Notes under the pieces: generated by a model
What the model was told of the DNA's origin: nothing
Database searches by the model: none
The model's input: the letters and a program-made list of their open reading frames with translations, nothing else
Position numbers and translations under genes: made by a program
Part shown: piece after piece, positions 39,531-53,060 of the stretch
How the letters are laid out: each line of letters starts with the position of its first letter
How positions within the stretch are numbered: position 1 is the first letter of the stretch
Source of the DNA: Bolinopsis microptera
Taxonomy: Eukaryota; Ctenophora; Tentaculata; Lobata; Bolinopsidae
Direction: 5' to 3'
DNA length: 64,000 nt
NCBI RefSeq assembly: GCF_026151205.1
Contig: NC_087075.1
Span: forward strand, 14,831,628 to 14,895,627

Positions 39531-42500
39531 AAAGAAAAAAGTAAGCATATAATCCTCGGAAAAATCCATAGCAAAAAGTCGAAATATGATTCTGATTTCT
39601 GATCTGGGAAAACCATTGAAGATCTTACATACAAGTAAACAAAACACATTTATTGTTAATTATTAATATACTAGTGTAACCCTGCCTACGGCCGGGATTT
39701 CACTGCCGCGCAGTTATAAAGGGTAGGAGTAATTACCCGCTGAGTCAAAACCCGGATTAGCGAGCAATTCTAATTCGAGAGTGCCCTCGCCGTATCCAAT
39801 AGTATGCTTAAAAATAGTAATTCTTAATGAATAATCAATAGAAATAACCCTAACACATGCACCACACCAGCCTATCATATTTGGGACAATGCATTACTTG
39901 TCGTATGAAAAGTATGAACTCTCTCCTACAGTCCAAACAGACCGTTTGAGCACTCCCTCCCCTAATAATTTATAGTATTATATGAACATGTAATATATAC
40001 GCCAAATGGTAAAAAATAGATCACGCTACATAGCAGAGAAGAGAGCTAGCCCCGTACCTCTTGCCGTTTCTTCTCACGCCATTTATGTAACATACTTTTA
40101 GGTGGACAAAACCATCAAGTAAACCACTTACCACCGGGCCGATTTTTTAAAAATTTGCTTATTGGCTTCGTCAGAGTTTGTCGCACTATACCGAAAAAAA
40201 CCATCCCTAACTATTACCGTTTTTTTTTGTATCACCGTTCGAAATTAACAAACAGACTCACACACAGACACACACACAGACACACACACATTCTGGTGTT
40301 TTAAGTTGATAATACACTGCTATACCTGACCTTTGCATCAGTCTCATTGGCACAAATCCAAAATATCCTCACTACGACAATTAATGTGGAGTATTCTTTT
40401 TTAGAAACGGTCCCCTGGTATGCTGATGCTCGGTGTTGTTTCTGAAGTTGGTGGAGGATGTGTGGTAGTGAACCTCCAATGGATTGACTGGCTTTATCAG
40501 AGGTAATGGATATATGCAATTCTATGTAAAATTTGTATGTGTGGCACCAATAAGCTTTGAATTAAGACTCTAGCTAAGAAAAAATATTTGATAACAAATA
40601 AGGTGGCAATGTTAAAATGCATACCGAAGTGAAAAATGAAATGGAGAAGAAACTTAGATTTAGAAAGTAATTTATATCAATATTGAATTCTTGGTTGAGC
40701 CATATCTAAGTATTATCATAATATGCTAGGTACTGAGATCACGAGGAATTTAACAGTGTTATCGAGAACAACGCTTGAAGTGACGAGGAAGCAGAAGGTG
40801 AAGAGGTATTTCCTCTGTTGTAGCTTTGAAGAGAGAAATGTACTTACACGAACGGTGGGCGTGGAGAGTTCACCACACTGTTCTATACTCACACTCAGAG
40901 ATTCGATACTAAATTAATCAAACAATTTCCTAAACACCTTCTTTTAACATCACTTTATAATGTAATAGCCCCTAATAACATAGTAGCTCGTATTTTTTTC
41001 CCCCCCCCCCCCCTTTAAATAAGCTCCGTAGTTCCACTTAATTTCAGGAACTAACCTCTGTGAACGTGTATCAGTGGGAAGTTCTTATCCAGCTCGTTGT
41101 TGATGTAGTGTTACAGTTGACAAGACACGCAAACTCACCTCACCACCAAAACCGAGATAGTGAACGTTTCTGTCAAGCAACAGGAAGTATCACCAAGAAT
41201 ATGGTAGTGATTTCATTCGATTAAAAGGACTAGTGACCACCTACCTTCATTCATAAGAATATCTTTTTAGTATGAAATGTTTCAATGTTGCTTTATTTTA
41301 TAGCCGGAACTTATTTCCGGTAGGTTTTCATTCTTAAAAATACTTTAAATGATTGTGCCACTATTTTAAACAAAAATACCAGTTTTAGGATTATCTGATG
41401 CGTTGAAGTGTAACATTAAATAACAGGTGCTACAAGGAGTCATCCAGATGGTTGAAAGAGTACGGGTACATGGTGAACGTGGGAGTCAAGGGAGTAACAT
41501 CCTTCTCAACAAGAGTGCAGTGGCTCCTGAAGAAGTGTGATATTGGTCCGGGGTTGGTCAATGGACGGTTAACGATGGCAACCTTATTTAGGTGAGGTGT
41601 GTTTATAAATGTGCAGCCCCCGGGGGATTATTAAATTGTTTTTATTTCTCTCTCCAGAGTTTAGATTGAAAATACAAAATAAGTCTTGACTCAATATCTA
41701 TAATCTCTGAAATTTCTGTGCAATTCTAAGAAAGGTATTAACGTGAGTTATAAAGGGTCGCGGTATGGGCAAGTTACTTCTGGGCCACATCTGTATATTT
41801 GGGTAGCTCTGCAGTGATAGTCAGGTCATACATTTATAATTAAAATATTTAAATTTTAGCAGGGAGATAAATTTTTAATCATCTCATATTAACTGTCTAA
41901 TTAACACAGCTAATTAACACAGGAACTGTACGCTGTAGGATGAAATCACTTTCGGAGAAAACAGTAGACACGTTCTCTCTCGACGCCAGGTCACCTTGTA
42001 ATATCACCGTTAAGAAACATGCTGCTAACGGACTGAGATGTACCTTCCTGGGTATCCTGGTAGGTACTCTTCCAACACTTTCCACTTTAGGGACTGTTTT
42101 GCCTGGGGGTGATGCAACGCCAATTAATGTCAGTAGTCCATAAAAACCCCCAAACGACATTGACATTAATTGACATTAAATTGACATTAATTGACATTAA
42201 TGACATTAATGACATTATTTGACCCATTATGACAGTAAATTCGATAAATATTCAAGATATTCACGTCTATGTAAGTTAGATCGGTTCAAAAAAACAAAAA
42301 ATGCCGTAAATAATTAATGAGTATGTTCTTACTGTTGATCCTTAGGTTCAAAGAACCACCAAAAATAATTTTCAGCTTCCAACTACTTCCATCTTCGGTC
42401 CCCACCGGCCACGCCCATATTTTATTGTTTCTATACAGGTAAAATATCTAGAATCGCTTTTTTAGTATGATGGAGTAATGTTGAGCTGTTGAAAATTCGT

Positions 42501-44487
42501 TATTCAAAATAACATGTCATAATGCATTTTCGTTTAATGTGGGTTTTTTTAAGTTCTGGATGATGTTGAAACCACGCCTTGGCTATGCCCCACATGCCCA
42601 TTTAAGAAAATTAAATTTCGGGAAACCGTATACTTTAGTTTTATTGTTTAAGTGATCTGAATTTTTTTTCACATTTCACATTCCATATGTGATAGTAGTG
42701 AATAAATTGATGATATAAACGTTCTAAATTGCTAAAATATGTAGAACGACATAATCTCTGGTCGAAAATATTATGTCAATAATTCGTATTCCAAAATTTT
42801 GCAAAACTGACATATTGTACATTAATTGACATTAATTGACATTGAATGTGACATTAATTGAACATTAAATTGACGTTGCATCCCCCCGTTTTGCTAGAGT
42901 AATGAACCGACCGTCTAAGTTTTGGCTGCCGGACCAAAAAGACCGGATATCCGGTTTGTTCGCAATTTTCCGGGCCGGAACCGGGTAAAAGAAGAAGATA
43001 TTTATGGCTGGCCGGTAAATTGAGATAATCCTTGATTGTGGTTTTATCATTCTAATATTAAAAGCATGTGGACACATGAGAAAGTGCTTACGTCCGACCT
43101 AACTGTGTTCACGCCCTATTTCAAATTTCAACCAAACTCTGCGCCTTGTGAGCAGCAGTCACTTGTTGATATGTTGTGCGAGCAGTGCAGAGGTCCCTGA
43201 TTGATCTGCTGTATGAGCAGAGCTAGAAACGAGTTGGAATAAAATCAAAACATTGCAAGATTCACTGCCGCCTTGCCCAGCACAAATGTACAAATTGCTT
43301 CAGTAGTAAGCCCCAAGTCCAGCAGCCAGTTTAGCCTCTTATAAGTTCGTGGCGGGTGCAATATAACGCGAGGATAATTGTCCAAAGTTTTTAAATGGCC
43401 ATGATGGCCTTTGGTTTGATCCTGTCATGTATGGGGAGGTTAGCAACGGGATTGGTTTATCCACAATAAAGCAGGGACCTCTGGGCTCTGCTTGAAATGC
43501 TCATATGTAAACATAAATGGTTAGCTGTTTTGACTCTAACCCACTCAAGAAATCTCACATCAACGGGTCTTATCATTCGCGACAGATACCAGGCGAACCG
43601 TGGAGAGCGTGAATTTACCGGTCACTGGAGCATGGACGTGAATGCCCCTATAAGAATTTTGACAGAAATATTATACATTTTAGGAACACCTTAAAAAGAA
43701 ATGTCCTGTTGAATAGCCAGGGCAAAGTTTGGAAACGGACCGAAAACCGGAACCGAACGGAGATTGAAGCCGAAATATTCCGGCTGGAAACCGGATTCAG
43801 CCGGATATCCGGTCCCAGTTCCTATGCTAAGAGGAGCTTTATTCTACTATGGTCCCCATGGAGATTATTTCCTTCTTCTGGCTATTAATATCTTACTTGT
43901 TTACGCTTAAAAACTTACTATTGTGTTATTTTAATCGCGATGTTTCTTTATACACAACTAAATAATCCCCGTTTGAACCTGAATATGCCCTGAACAAGGC
44001 TCCGTACACCTAATACATCTGAAGACATGTATCAACAGTAAAAAGTGTACTGGAGGTGTACCCTGCAAACGCAGTTAGCCGCCAGCGTCCTCCTCCATTA
44101 ACCCTGAAAACAAGGTGAGTTGTACCCTGTCTGTGATGATGCTATAGTGTTCCTTTAGTTAGATAAATTAAGGATTACTGTGTGATAAGGTACATCATCT
44201 CTACTGTAGCTCTCACTAGAATATTGTTAGATAGTTGTAAACATGAAAGTAACAGTGTAAATATCATTGTAAATGTAAACAGTGTAATTTAACAGTGTAA
44301 ATCATTGCAATGTAACAGTGTTAATGTAACAGTGTTACAACTCTCAGACAGTGCTGTTGAGTACATGAACTGCTTGTAACCATGGAGAACAACCCTGGCT
44401 ACCAACTAAAGAGGGTGATGTGGTGAGGATGTGGAGGTGGCAAGGGTTACTAGGAGTAACGTTGGGTGTATGTCTCACTTGATGACG
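39531..44487 (+). CDS. PDCD11: Rrp5/PDCD11 fragment copy 6, eight exons
   Basis: Exons: B 39531-39635, C 40405-40502, D 40730-40805, E 41048-41203, F 41427-41591, G 41923-42059, A 43999-44114, H 44348-44487. Exon G contains an uninterrupted readable block, NITVKKHAANGLRCTFLG, the S1 domain 3 start. A private run of 14 C (41000-41013) lies in the D-E intron, and a private A-run and C-run (44493-44521) follows directly after the exon H donor. Confidence 0.82.
40247..40290 (+). repeat. (ACACACAG)n microsatellite, unit 6
   Basis: Regular apart from the first unit (AACAAACAGACT). Confidence 0.9.
41000..41013. other. Private run of 14 C
   Basis: In the D-E intron of copy 6, preceded by a T-run; other units read TATTCTTTAAGCTCC here. 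Likely artefact. Confidence 0.75.
42105..42887. mobile_element. GGGGG-end DNA transposon, copy 6
   Basis: Left flank ACTGTTTTGCCT, right flank GTTTTGCT. Confidence 0.75.
42900..43824. mobile_element. hAT-like transposon, copy 6
   Basis: Left flank TGCTAGAG, right flank TGCTAAGAG; left terminus TAATGAACCGACCG. Confidence 0.78.
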
Positions 44488-45940
44488 GTCATAAAAAAAA
44501 AAAAAAAAGGTCCCCCCCCCCTGTACTTCAGTCAGTAGTCTGTAGTTTAGTCAGTAAGCATGTATTTCTGTCAGTAGTGTCTGTAGTTCAGTCAGTAAGT
44601 CTGTAGTATCAGTTCCAGAGTCTGTAGTTCAGTCATTGAGTCTGCAGTTTCAGTCAGTAGTCCTGTACTTCAGTCATGTAGTCTGTACTTCAGTCAGTAT
44701 CTGTATTCAGTCAGTAGTCTGTAGTTCAGTCAGTAGTCTTGTACTCAGTCCAGTAGTCCTGGACTTCAGGCAGTATCTTAGTTTCCAGTCAGTAGTCTGA
44801 TTCAGTCCTGTAGTCTGTACTTCAGTCAGTAGTCTGTACTTCAGTCATATCTGTACTTCAGTCAGTATTCTGGAGTTTCAGTCAGTTCTTGTGAGTTCAT
44901 CAGTAGTCTGTACTCCCAGTCATAGTCTGTACTTCAGTCAGTAGTCTGTAGTTCAGTCCAGTAGTCTGTAGTTTCAGTCAGTAGTCTGTAATTCAGTCAG
45001 TATCTGTACTTCAGTCAGTAGTCTGTAGTTCAGTCAGAGTCTGTAGTTCAGTCAGAGTCTGTAGTTTATCATAGTCTGTAGTCAGTCAGTAGTCTGTACT
45101 TCAGTCAGTAGTCTGTACTTCAGTCAGTAGTCTGGACTTCAGTCAGTAGTCTGTACTTCAGTCAGTAGCCCTGTAAGTTTCAGTCCGTAGTCTGTACTTC
45201 AGTCAGTATCTTGTACTTCAGTCAGTAGTCTTACTTCAGTCAGTAGTCCTGTAGTTCAGTCCAGAGTCCCTGTACTTCAGTTCATAGTCTGAAGTTTAGT
45301 CAGTAGCATGTATTCAGTCAGTAAGTCTGTAGTTCAGTCCATAGTCTGTAGTTCAGTCAGTAGTCCTGTAGTTCAGTCAGTAGTCTGTAGTTCAGTCATA
45401 GTCTGTACTTTCATCAGGAGTCCCTGTACTTCAGTCAGTAGTCTGTACTTCAGTCAGTAGGTCTGTACTTCAGTCAGTCATCTGTACTTCAGTCAGTAGT
45501 CTGTAGGTCAGTCAGTAGTCTGTACTTCCAGTCAGTAACTGTAGTTTAGTCAGTAGCATGTAGTTCAGTCAGTAGTCTGTATTAGTCAAGTAGTCTGTAT
45601 TCAGTCATTTAATCCCTGTATTCAGTCAGTAGTCTGTAGTTCAGCGTCAGTAGTCTGTACTCAGTCAGTAGTCTGTACTTCAGTCAGTAGTCTGTACTTC
45701 AGTCAGTATTCGTAGTTCAGTATAGTCCTGTAGTTCAGTCAGTGTCTGTACTTCAGTCAGTAGTCTGTACTTCAGTCAGTAGTCTGTAGTTCAGTCATAG
45801 TCAGTACCTGTTCATTCAGTAGTCTGTACTTCAGTCAGTAGTCTTTCATTCAGTCAGTAGTCTGTAGTTCAAGTCAGTAGTCTGTTAGTTAGTCAGTATC
45901 TGTAGTTCCAGTCAGTAGTCTGTACTTCAGTCTAGTCAGT
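44488..45940 (+). repeat. 19-bp minisatellite, array 7
   Basis: Marker variants at 44557, 45305 and 45555. The first unit is displaced by a private A-run and C-run (44493-44521). Confidence 0.95.
44493..44521. other. Private A-run and C-run at the start of minisatellite array 7
   Basis: Sixteen A, GGT, then ten C replace part of the first 19-bp unit. Not seen in other units; likely artefact. Confidence 0.75.
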
Positions 45941-46750
45941 CTTTATATCACTTGTATAAATACTATACTGCCGTGTATGAACCTCGAGACTCATGCTATG
46001 GTCAATATGAATGATAATAACAAAAATGGAATATGATTATATCGTATAAAATGATGGTGAAATACGAAAGTTTTAGTTATTGATGTATTGCCACAACCCC
46101 GAGGCCGTACCTGCATAACGCTTAAATGTTTAATTACAATCAATTTAAAGGATATACACACTACATAAATATAATAACACTAGAGGGAATGAAAAATTTC
46201 TTATCTCTACATTAATTTAAGAACAGTAAATACAGAAGTCGAAAGAATGTCACAGAATATATTATCTGGAAAATGGCAGTGAAATTGGTGTGTTGGCGTG
46301 TAGCATTGGTAAACTAGCCTCGAAGATACGTCATATTCGTTCGCGATATAGTTTTGTGTTTCGTTGCTGTACTTCCCCCTGCAACTTTTAATCACACTTT
46401 TATCACCTTCCTAAACCTGGCAACGTGTCGACTGTGGAGTGTGGGTATTCTGATTTTTTTAACCAAATATGTCCACGTGAACATCTAAACAGTTTTGTAA
46501 TTAGTTTAAGCACGATATTAAACACCGAAACAACTCCTGAGTATTGCCTCAGATAAGAACTCTTTGTAATTTTTTGGCTCGTCCGATATCTGGCGTTGAT
46601 TTTCATTCAGCATCGGGTAGTTTTTCTTCAAATTTACACATGAGTAGAACCAATTTGTCCGCGCCAAGAATTTACCTGAAACTGGCCGTGTTTTTCTGAG
46701 TGTGGATATTGATAAATACAACAGAATTCTTTAAAAGATTGTATTTTCAG

Positions 46751-49700
46751 AAAGAAACAAGTAAGAGCATATAATCTCGGAAAAAATCCATAGCCAAAAA
46801 TCTAAAATGATTCTATTTCTGATCTGGAAACCATTGAAGATCTTACATACAAGTAAACGAAAAACACATTATTGGTAATTAATAATATTACAGTGTAACC
46901 CGCTACGGCCGGATTTCACGCCGCAGTTAAAAGGGTAGGAGTAATTTACCCGCTGAGGTCAAACCCGGATTTAGGCGAGCAATTCTATTGAGTGCCCTCA
47001 CGTATCCAATAGTAATGACTTCTAAAAAGAAGTAATTCTAATGAATAATCAATATAAATTAACCCTAACACATGCACCACACCACCTATCATATTTGTTA
47101 ACACGCATTAACATTGTCCGTATGAAAGGTATGAACTCTCTCTACAGTCCCCAAACCGACCGTTTGAGCACGTCCCTCCCTAATAATTTATAGTATTATA
47201 TGACCAAGTTAAATATACGCCATGTAATATATTACCGCTACATATGCAGAGAGAGAGCTAGCCCCGTAATCCTTCCGTTCTTTCCTCAAGCCATTTATGT
47301 AACATATTTGTGGTACAAAACATCATTAAAACCACCTTACCACCGGCCGATTTTATAAAATTGCTATTGGCTCGTCAGAGTTTGTCGGCACTAGACCGAA
47401 AAAACCAGTCCCGAACTATTACCGTTTTTTTTGTATAACCGTTCGAATTACACACAGACACACACACAACAACACACATACACACACACATATCTGGTGT
47501 TATTAAGTTGATAAGAACTTGCTATGACCTGACTCTTTGTATCGTCTCATTGGCACAAATACAAATATCACTCTCTAACAACATAATTAATGTGGATGTA
47601 TTCTGTTTTTTTTAGAAACTGTCCCCTGTAGAGCTGATGCGCGGTGTTGTTCTGAAGTTTGAGGTTGATGTGGTAGTGGAACCTGCCCATGGATTGCCTG
47701 GCCTTTATCAGAGGTAATGTGAATATGCATTTCTATTTAAATTGTATGTTGTGGCACCAAATAAGCTTTGAATTAGATCTAGCTAAGATAAAATATTTTG
47801 GATAACAAATGTAATGCAAATGTTAAATGCTATACCGAATGAAAATGAATGAAGAAACTAGATGTAAAGTAATTATATCAATATTGACTTCTTGTGTTGA
47901 GGCCATATCGAATTATTATCATTGAATAGCTAGGTACTGATATCAGCGAGGATTTTAACAGTGTATCGAGAACCTCGCTGAAGGTGACGAGGAAGCAGAA
48001 GTTAAGAAGGTTATTCCTCCGTTGTAGCATTTGAAGAAGAGAAATGTACTTACAGAACGGTGGGCGTGAGATTCACCACACTGTTTCTATACTCAAACTC
48101 AGAGATTCGATAACTAAATTAAATCATAACAATTTCCTAAACAGCCTTCTTTTGAACATCAATTTATAAGGTAAGCCACCTATAACATAGTATCTCTATT
48201 GTCTTTAAGCTCCTGTAAGTTTCCACTTAATTTCAGGACTAGACCTCTGTGACGTGTAATCAGTGGGACAGTTCTTATCCTGCCGCTCGGTTGTTGATGT
48301 AGTTAATGTTACAAGACACGCAAACTCCAACCTCACCACCAAACCGGAGATAGTGAACGTTTCCTGTCAAGCAACAGGATATCCACACGAATATGTAGGT
48401 GATTTCATTTCGATTTAAAGGACTAGTGACCACCTTACCTTCTTCATAAGAAATATCTTTTTTAGTATGAAATGTTTCAATTGCTTTTAGCCGAAACCTT
48501 ATATTCCGGTAGGTTTTCATCTTAAAAATACTTTAAATGATTGTGCCACTATTTTAAACAGAAAAATACAGTTTTAGGATTATCTGATAGTTGAATTGTA
48601 ACATTAAAAACAGTGCACAAGGGTCATCCAGAGTGTTCTTGAAGAGTACGGGTACATTGGTGAAACGTGGGAGTCAAGGAGTAACACCCTTCCCTCAACA
48701 AGAATGCGGGCTCCCTGAAGAAGGTTGTGAATATGGCCGGGTGGTGGTCATAACGGTTAACGATGGCAACCTTATTTTAGGTTGAGGTGTGTTATAAAGT
48801 TGGTGCCAGTGTGCAGCCCGGGGGATGTATTAAAATTTTTTTATGTCACTCTCCAGAGTTTGCGATTGAATAAATACAATAATAAGTTGGACTCATAAAT
48901 CTATAACGCTGAATTTCTGTGCAATTCTAAGAAGAATTACGTGAGTTATTTAAAGGTGCGTATGGGGCAGTTACTTCAGGCACTCTGTATAATTGGGTAG
49001 CTCTGGCAGTGTAGTCAGGTCATACATTTATAATTAAAACATTTTATTTTAGCAGGGAGATAAATTAATTAATCATCTCTTATTAACTGTCTAATAACAA
49101 CAGACTAATTAACACAGGACTGTACGCTGTAGGGATGAAAGCACTTTCGGAGAAAACAGTAACCCACGTTCTCTTCTCTGCCGCCAGTCCCCTTGTAATA
49201 TCAACCGTTAAGAAACAGCTGCTAACGGACTGAGATGTACCTTCCTTGGGGGGATCCTATCCTGGTAGGTACACTTCCACTTAGTGACTGTTTGCTGGGG
49301 GTGAAGCAACGTCAAATTAATGTCAGTATTCCAAAAAACCCCAAACTGACATGACATATGTGACATTAAAAGACATTAATTTTACATTAATTGACATTAA
49401 TGGACATAATTGCATTAATTGAACAATTATTCGATGATATCTTCAAGATATTCCACGTCTATGAAGTTAGATCGGTTTCGAAAAACACAAAATGTTCCTT
49501 AAAGAATATGATATGTCTTATCTGTTGATCCTTATGTTCAAAGACCACCAAAAAATTTCAGCTTCCAACTCTTCCCATCTTCGTCCCCACCGCCACGCCC
49601 ATATTTATTGGTTTTCTTATAAGGTAAAATATCTAGAATCGGCTTTTTTAGTATGAAGGATAATGTTTAGCTGTTTTAAAATGCGTTATTCAAAAATAAA

Positions 49701-51641
49701 TGTCATGAGGCTGTCGTTTAATGTGGGTTTTAAGTTCTGAAGATTGAGACCACGCCCTTGGATGGCCAAGCCCATTTAAGAAAATTAAATTTCGGGAAAC
49801 CGTATTATTTTAGGTTTTATTGTTTAATGATCTGAATTTTTTCACATTTCACATTTCCATATGTGATAGTAGTGAATAAATTGGATGATATAAACGTTCT
49901 AAAGTGCTAAAAATATGGTAGAACTACATAATCATCTGGTCGAAAAATATCATGTCAATTAATGTCAGTATTCAAAAACTTTTTGCAAAACTGACATTAA
50001 TTGGCCATTAATTGACATTAATTGAATTAAATTGACTTTAATTGACATTATTGAGACGGTTGCATTCCCCCGTTTTGCTAGAGTAGGAACCGACCGGTCT
50101 AAGGTTTTGGCTGCCGGTCCAGAAAAGACCCGGGATTTTCCGGTTTGTCGCATTTTCCGGGCCGAACCGGGTAATAAGAAGAAGAATTTAAGGCTGCCGG
50201 AAAATTGAGATTAATCCTTGATTGTGGGTTATCAATATTATATTAAAAGCCATGTGGACACAATGAGAAAGTGCTTACAGTCCGACTAACTGAGTGTTCA
50301 AATCACGGCCCCTATTTTCAAATTTCAACCAACTTCTGCGCTGTGAGCAGCAGCACTTTGTTGATTATGTTGTGCGAGCAGTGCAGAGGTCCACTGATTG
50401 ATTCTGCTGTATGAGCAGAGCTAGAAACGAGTGGAATAAAATCAAAACATTCAAGAATTTCACTGCGCTTGCCTACACAAAATGTACAAATTGCTTTCAG
50501 TAGTAAAGCCACCAGATCCAGCAGCCATGCAGCTCTTATAAGTTCGTGGCGTCAATATACCGAGGATAATGTCAAAGTTTTAATGGCATGATGGCCTTTG
50601 TTTTAATCCTGACATGTAAGGGAGTTAGCAACGGGTTGGTTTAACCACAAAAAGCAGGGACCCTCTGGTCTCTGCTTGAAATGCCATAAGTAAAGCATAA
50701 ATGGTAGCTGTTTTGACACTAACCCACTCAAAAATCTCACATCACGGTCTTGAACATTCGCTGACAGATAACAGGCGACCGTGGAGGCGTGAATTTACCG
50801 GTCACTGAGAGCAATGACTGGATGCCCCTTAGTAAGAATTTTGACAGAAATATTATACTTTTAGGAAAACACTTTAAAAAGACAATGTCTGTTGAATATC
50901 CGCCAAATTTTTTGGAAACCGACCCGAAACCGGAACCGGAACCGGAGATTAAAGCGAATATCCGGCCTGGAACCGGTTCACGGATATCCCGGTCGTTCCT
51001 ATGCTAGAGGACTTTATTTCTACATGGTCATGGAGATATTTCTCCTTCTTCTGGCTATTAAATATATTTAACTTGTTTACTTACAACTTACTATTGTTAT
51101 TTTACGCGATGTTTCTTTATTCACAACTAAATAATCCCCGTTGACCCTGAATATCCTAACGGGCTCCGTACACCTAATACATCTGAAGGAACAAGTACAA
51201 CGTAAGATTACTGGAGGTGTACCCCTGCTAAACGCAAGTTAGCCGCCAGAGTCCCTCCTCATTAACCATGAAAACAATGTGAGTTGTTACCCTGTCTTGA
51301 TGAGCTATAGGTATCATTTTAGTAGATAAATTAAGATTTAACTGGTGTGATACGGAACAAAGTCTCTACTGTAGCTACTCACTAGAATATTTGGTTAGAA
51401 GTTGTAAACATAATGTAACAGTGTAAATCATGGTAAAATGTAACAGTGTAAAATGTTACTGTAAATCATTGCAAATGTAACAGTGTTATGTAACAGTGTT
51501 ACAACTCTCAGACAGTGCTGTTGAGTACATTGAACTGCCATGTAACCATGAGACACCCGGCTACCAACTAAGAAGGGTGATGTGGTGGGTGGATGTTGGT
51601 GGTCAGGGTTACAAACGTGGGTGTATGTCACCTTGATGACG
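46751..51641 (+). CDS. PDCD11: Rrp5/PDCD11 fragment copy 7, eight exons, shared nonsense variant
   Basis: Exons: B 46751-46853, C 47616-47713, D 47934-48009, E 48237-48395, F 48614-48780, G 49118-49264, A 51162-51278, H 51512-51641. Exon C has the CGC variant at 47641. Near the end of exon D, the GGTGAAGAG of other copies reads as GTTAAGAAG (T at 48003, an extra A) and the intron continues TTATT instead of TTAGTT; the same three changes occur in copy 8 and would put a TAA in frame. The acceptor AG of exon A is lost. Confidence 0.8.
47449..47491 (+). repeat. (ACACACAG)n microsatellite, unit 7
   Basis: The later G positions are lost (ACAACAACACACATACAC). Confidence 0.88.
49297..50071. mobile_element. 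GGGGG-end DNA transposon, copy 7
   Basis: Left flank ACTGTTTGCT, right flank GTTTTGCT. The left 10-mer block is irregular. Confidence 0.75.
50084..51001. mobile_element. hAT-like transposon, copy 7
   Basis: TGCTAGAG intact on both sides; left terminus TAGGAACCGACCGGT. Confidence 0.82.
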
Positions 51642-53060
51642 GTCAGTAGTCGTACTTCAGTCATAGTCTGTAGTTTAGTCAGTACATGTATTCAGTCAGT
51701 AGGCTGTAGTTCAGTCAGTAGGTCTTGTAGTTCAGTCAGTAGTCTGTAGATCAGTCAGTAGTCTGTAGTTTCAGTCAGTAGTCCTGTACTCAGTCAGTAG
51801 TCCTGTACTTCAGTCCGTAGGTCTGTAGTTCAGTCAGTAGTCCTGTAGTTCATCAGTAATCCTGTACTCAGTCATAGTCTGTCTTCATCAGTAGTCTGTA
51901 GTTCAGTCCAGTAGTCCTGTAGTTCAGTCAGGTAGTCCTGTACTTCAGTCAGTATCTGTACTCCAGTCAGTATCTGGACTTTCAGTCAGTAGTCCTGTAG
52001 TTCAGTCAGTAGTCTGTAGTTCAGCAGTAGTCTGTACTCCAGTCAGTAGTCCATGTACTTCAGTCAGTAGTCTGTAGTTCAGTCAGTAGTCTGTAGTTCA
52101 GTCAGTAGTCTGTACTTCAGTCGTATCTGTCTTCAGTCATAGTCTGTAGTATCAAGTCAGTAGTCTGTGTTCAGTCAGTAGTCTGTAGTTTAGTCAGTAG
52201 TCTGTAGTTCAGTCAGTAGGTCTGTAACTTCAGTAGTAGTCTGTACTTCCAGTCATAGTCTGTACTTCAGTCATTAGTCTGTACTTCAGTCAGTAGTCTG
52301 TATTCAGTCAGTAGTCTGTACTTCAGTCAGTAGTCCTGTTACTTCAGTCATAGTCTATACTTCATCAGTAGTCTGTAGTTCAGTCAGTAGTCTGTACCTT
52401 CAGTCAGTAGTCTGTAGTATAGTCAGTAGCATGTAGTTCAGGTCAGTAGTCCAGTAGTTCAGTCGTATCTGTAAGTTCAGTCAGTATCCTGTAGTTCAGT
52501 CAAGTCTGTAGTTCAGTCAGTAGGTCTGAACTTCATCAGAGTCTGTACTTCATCAGAGATCGTACGTTCAGTCAGTAGTCTGTACTTCATTCAGTAGTCT
52601 TACTTCAGTCAGTAGTCTGTGTTTCAGTCAGTAGTCTGTACTTCCGTCAGTAGTCTGTAGTTTAGTCAGTAGCATGTAGTTTCAGTCCAGTAGTCTGAGT
52701 GTCAGTCAGTAGTCTGTAGTTCAGTCAGTAGTCGAAGTTCATTCAGTAGTCTGTAGTTCAGTCATTAGTCTGTACTTCAGTTCAGTAGTCCTGTCCTTCA
52801 GTCAGTAGTCTGTACTTCAGTCAGTAGTCTGTAGATTCAGTCAGTAGTCCGGTAGTTTCAGTCAGTAGTCTGTACTTCAGTCAGTAGTCTCTACTTCAGT
52901 CAGGTATCAGTAGTTCGAGTCATATCTGTAATTCAGTCAGTAGTTCTGTACTTCAAGTTAGTGTCCTGTAGTTTCAGTCAGTAGTCTGTATTTCATTCAA
53001 GTATCTGTAGTTTAGTCAGTAGTCTGTAGTTCAGTCAGTAGTCTGTACTTCATCTAGTCA
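51642..53060 (+). repeat. 19-bp minisatellite, array 8
   Basis: Marker variants near 51684, 52429 and 52671. Confidence 0.95.

Noticed and set aside
41940-42143. Stand-alone small protein starting at an ATG in exon G
   Set aside because: The ATG is an internal Met codon of exon G, and the frame runs on through the splice donor into the intron and transposon.
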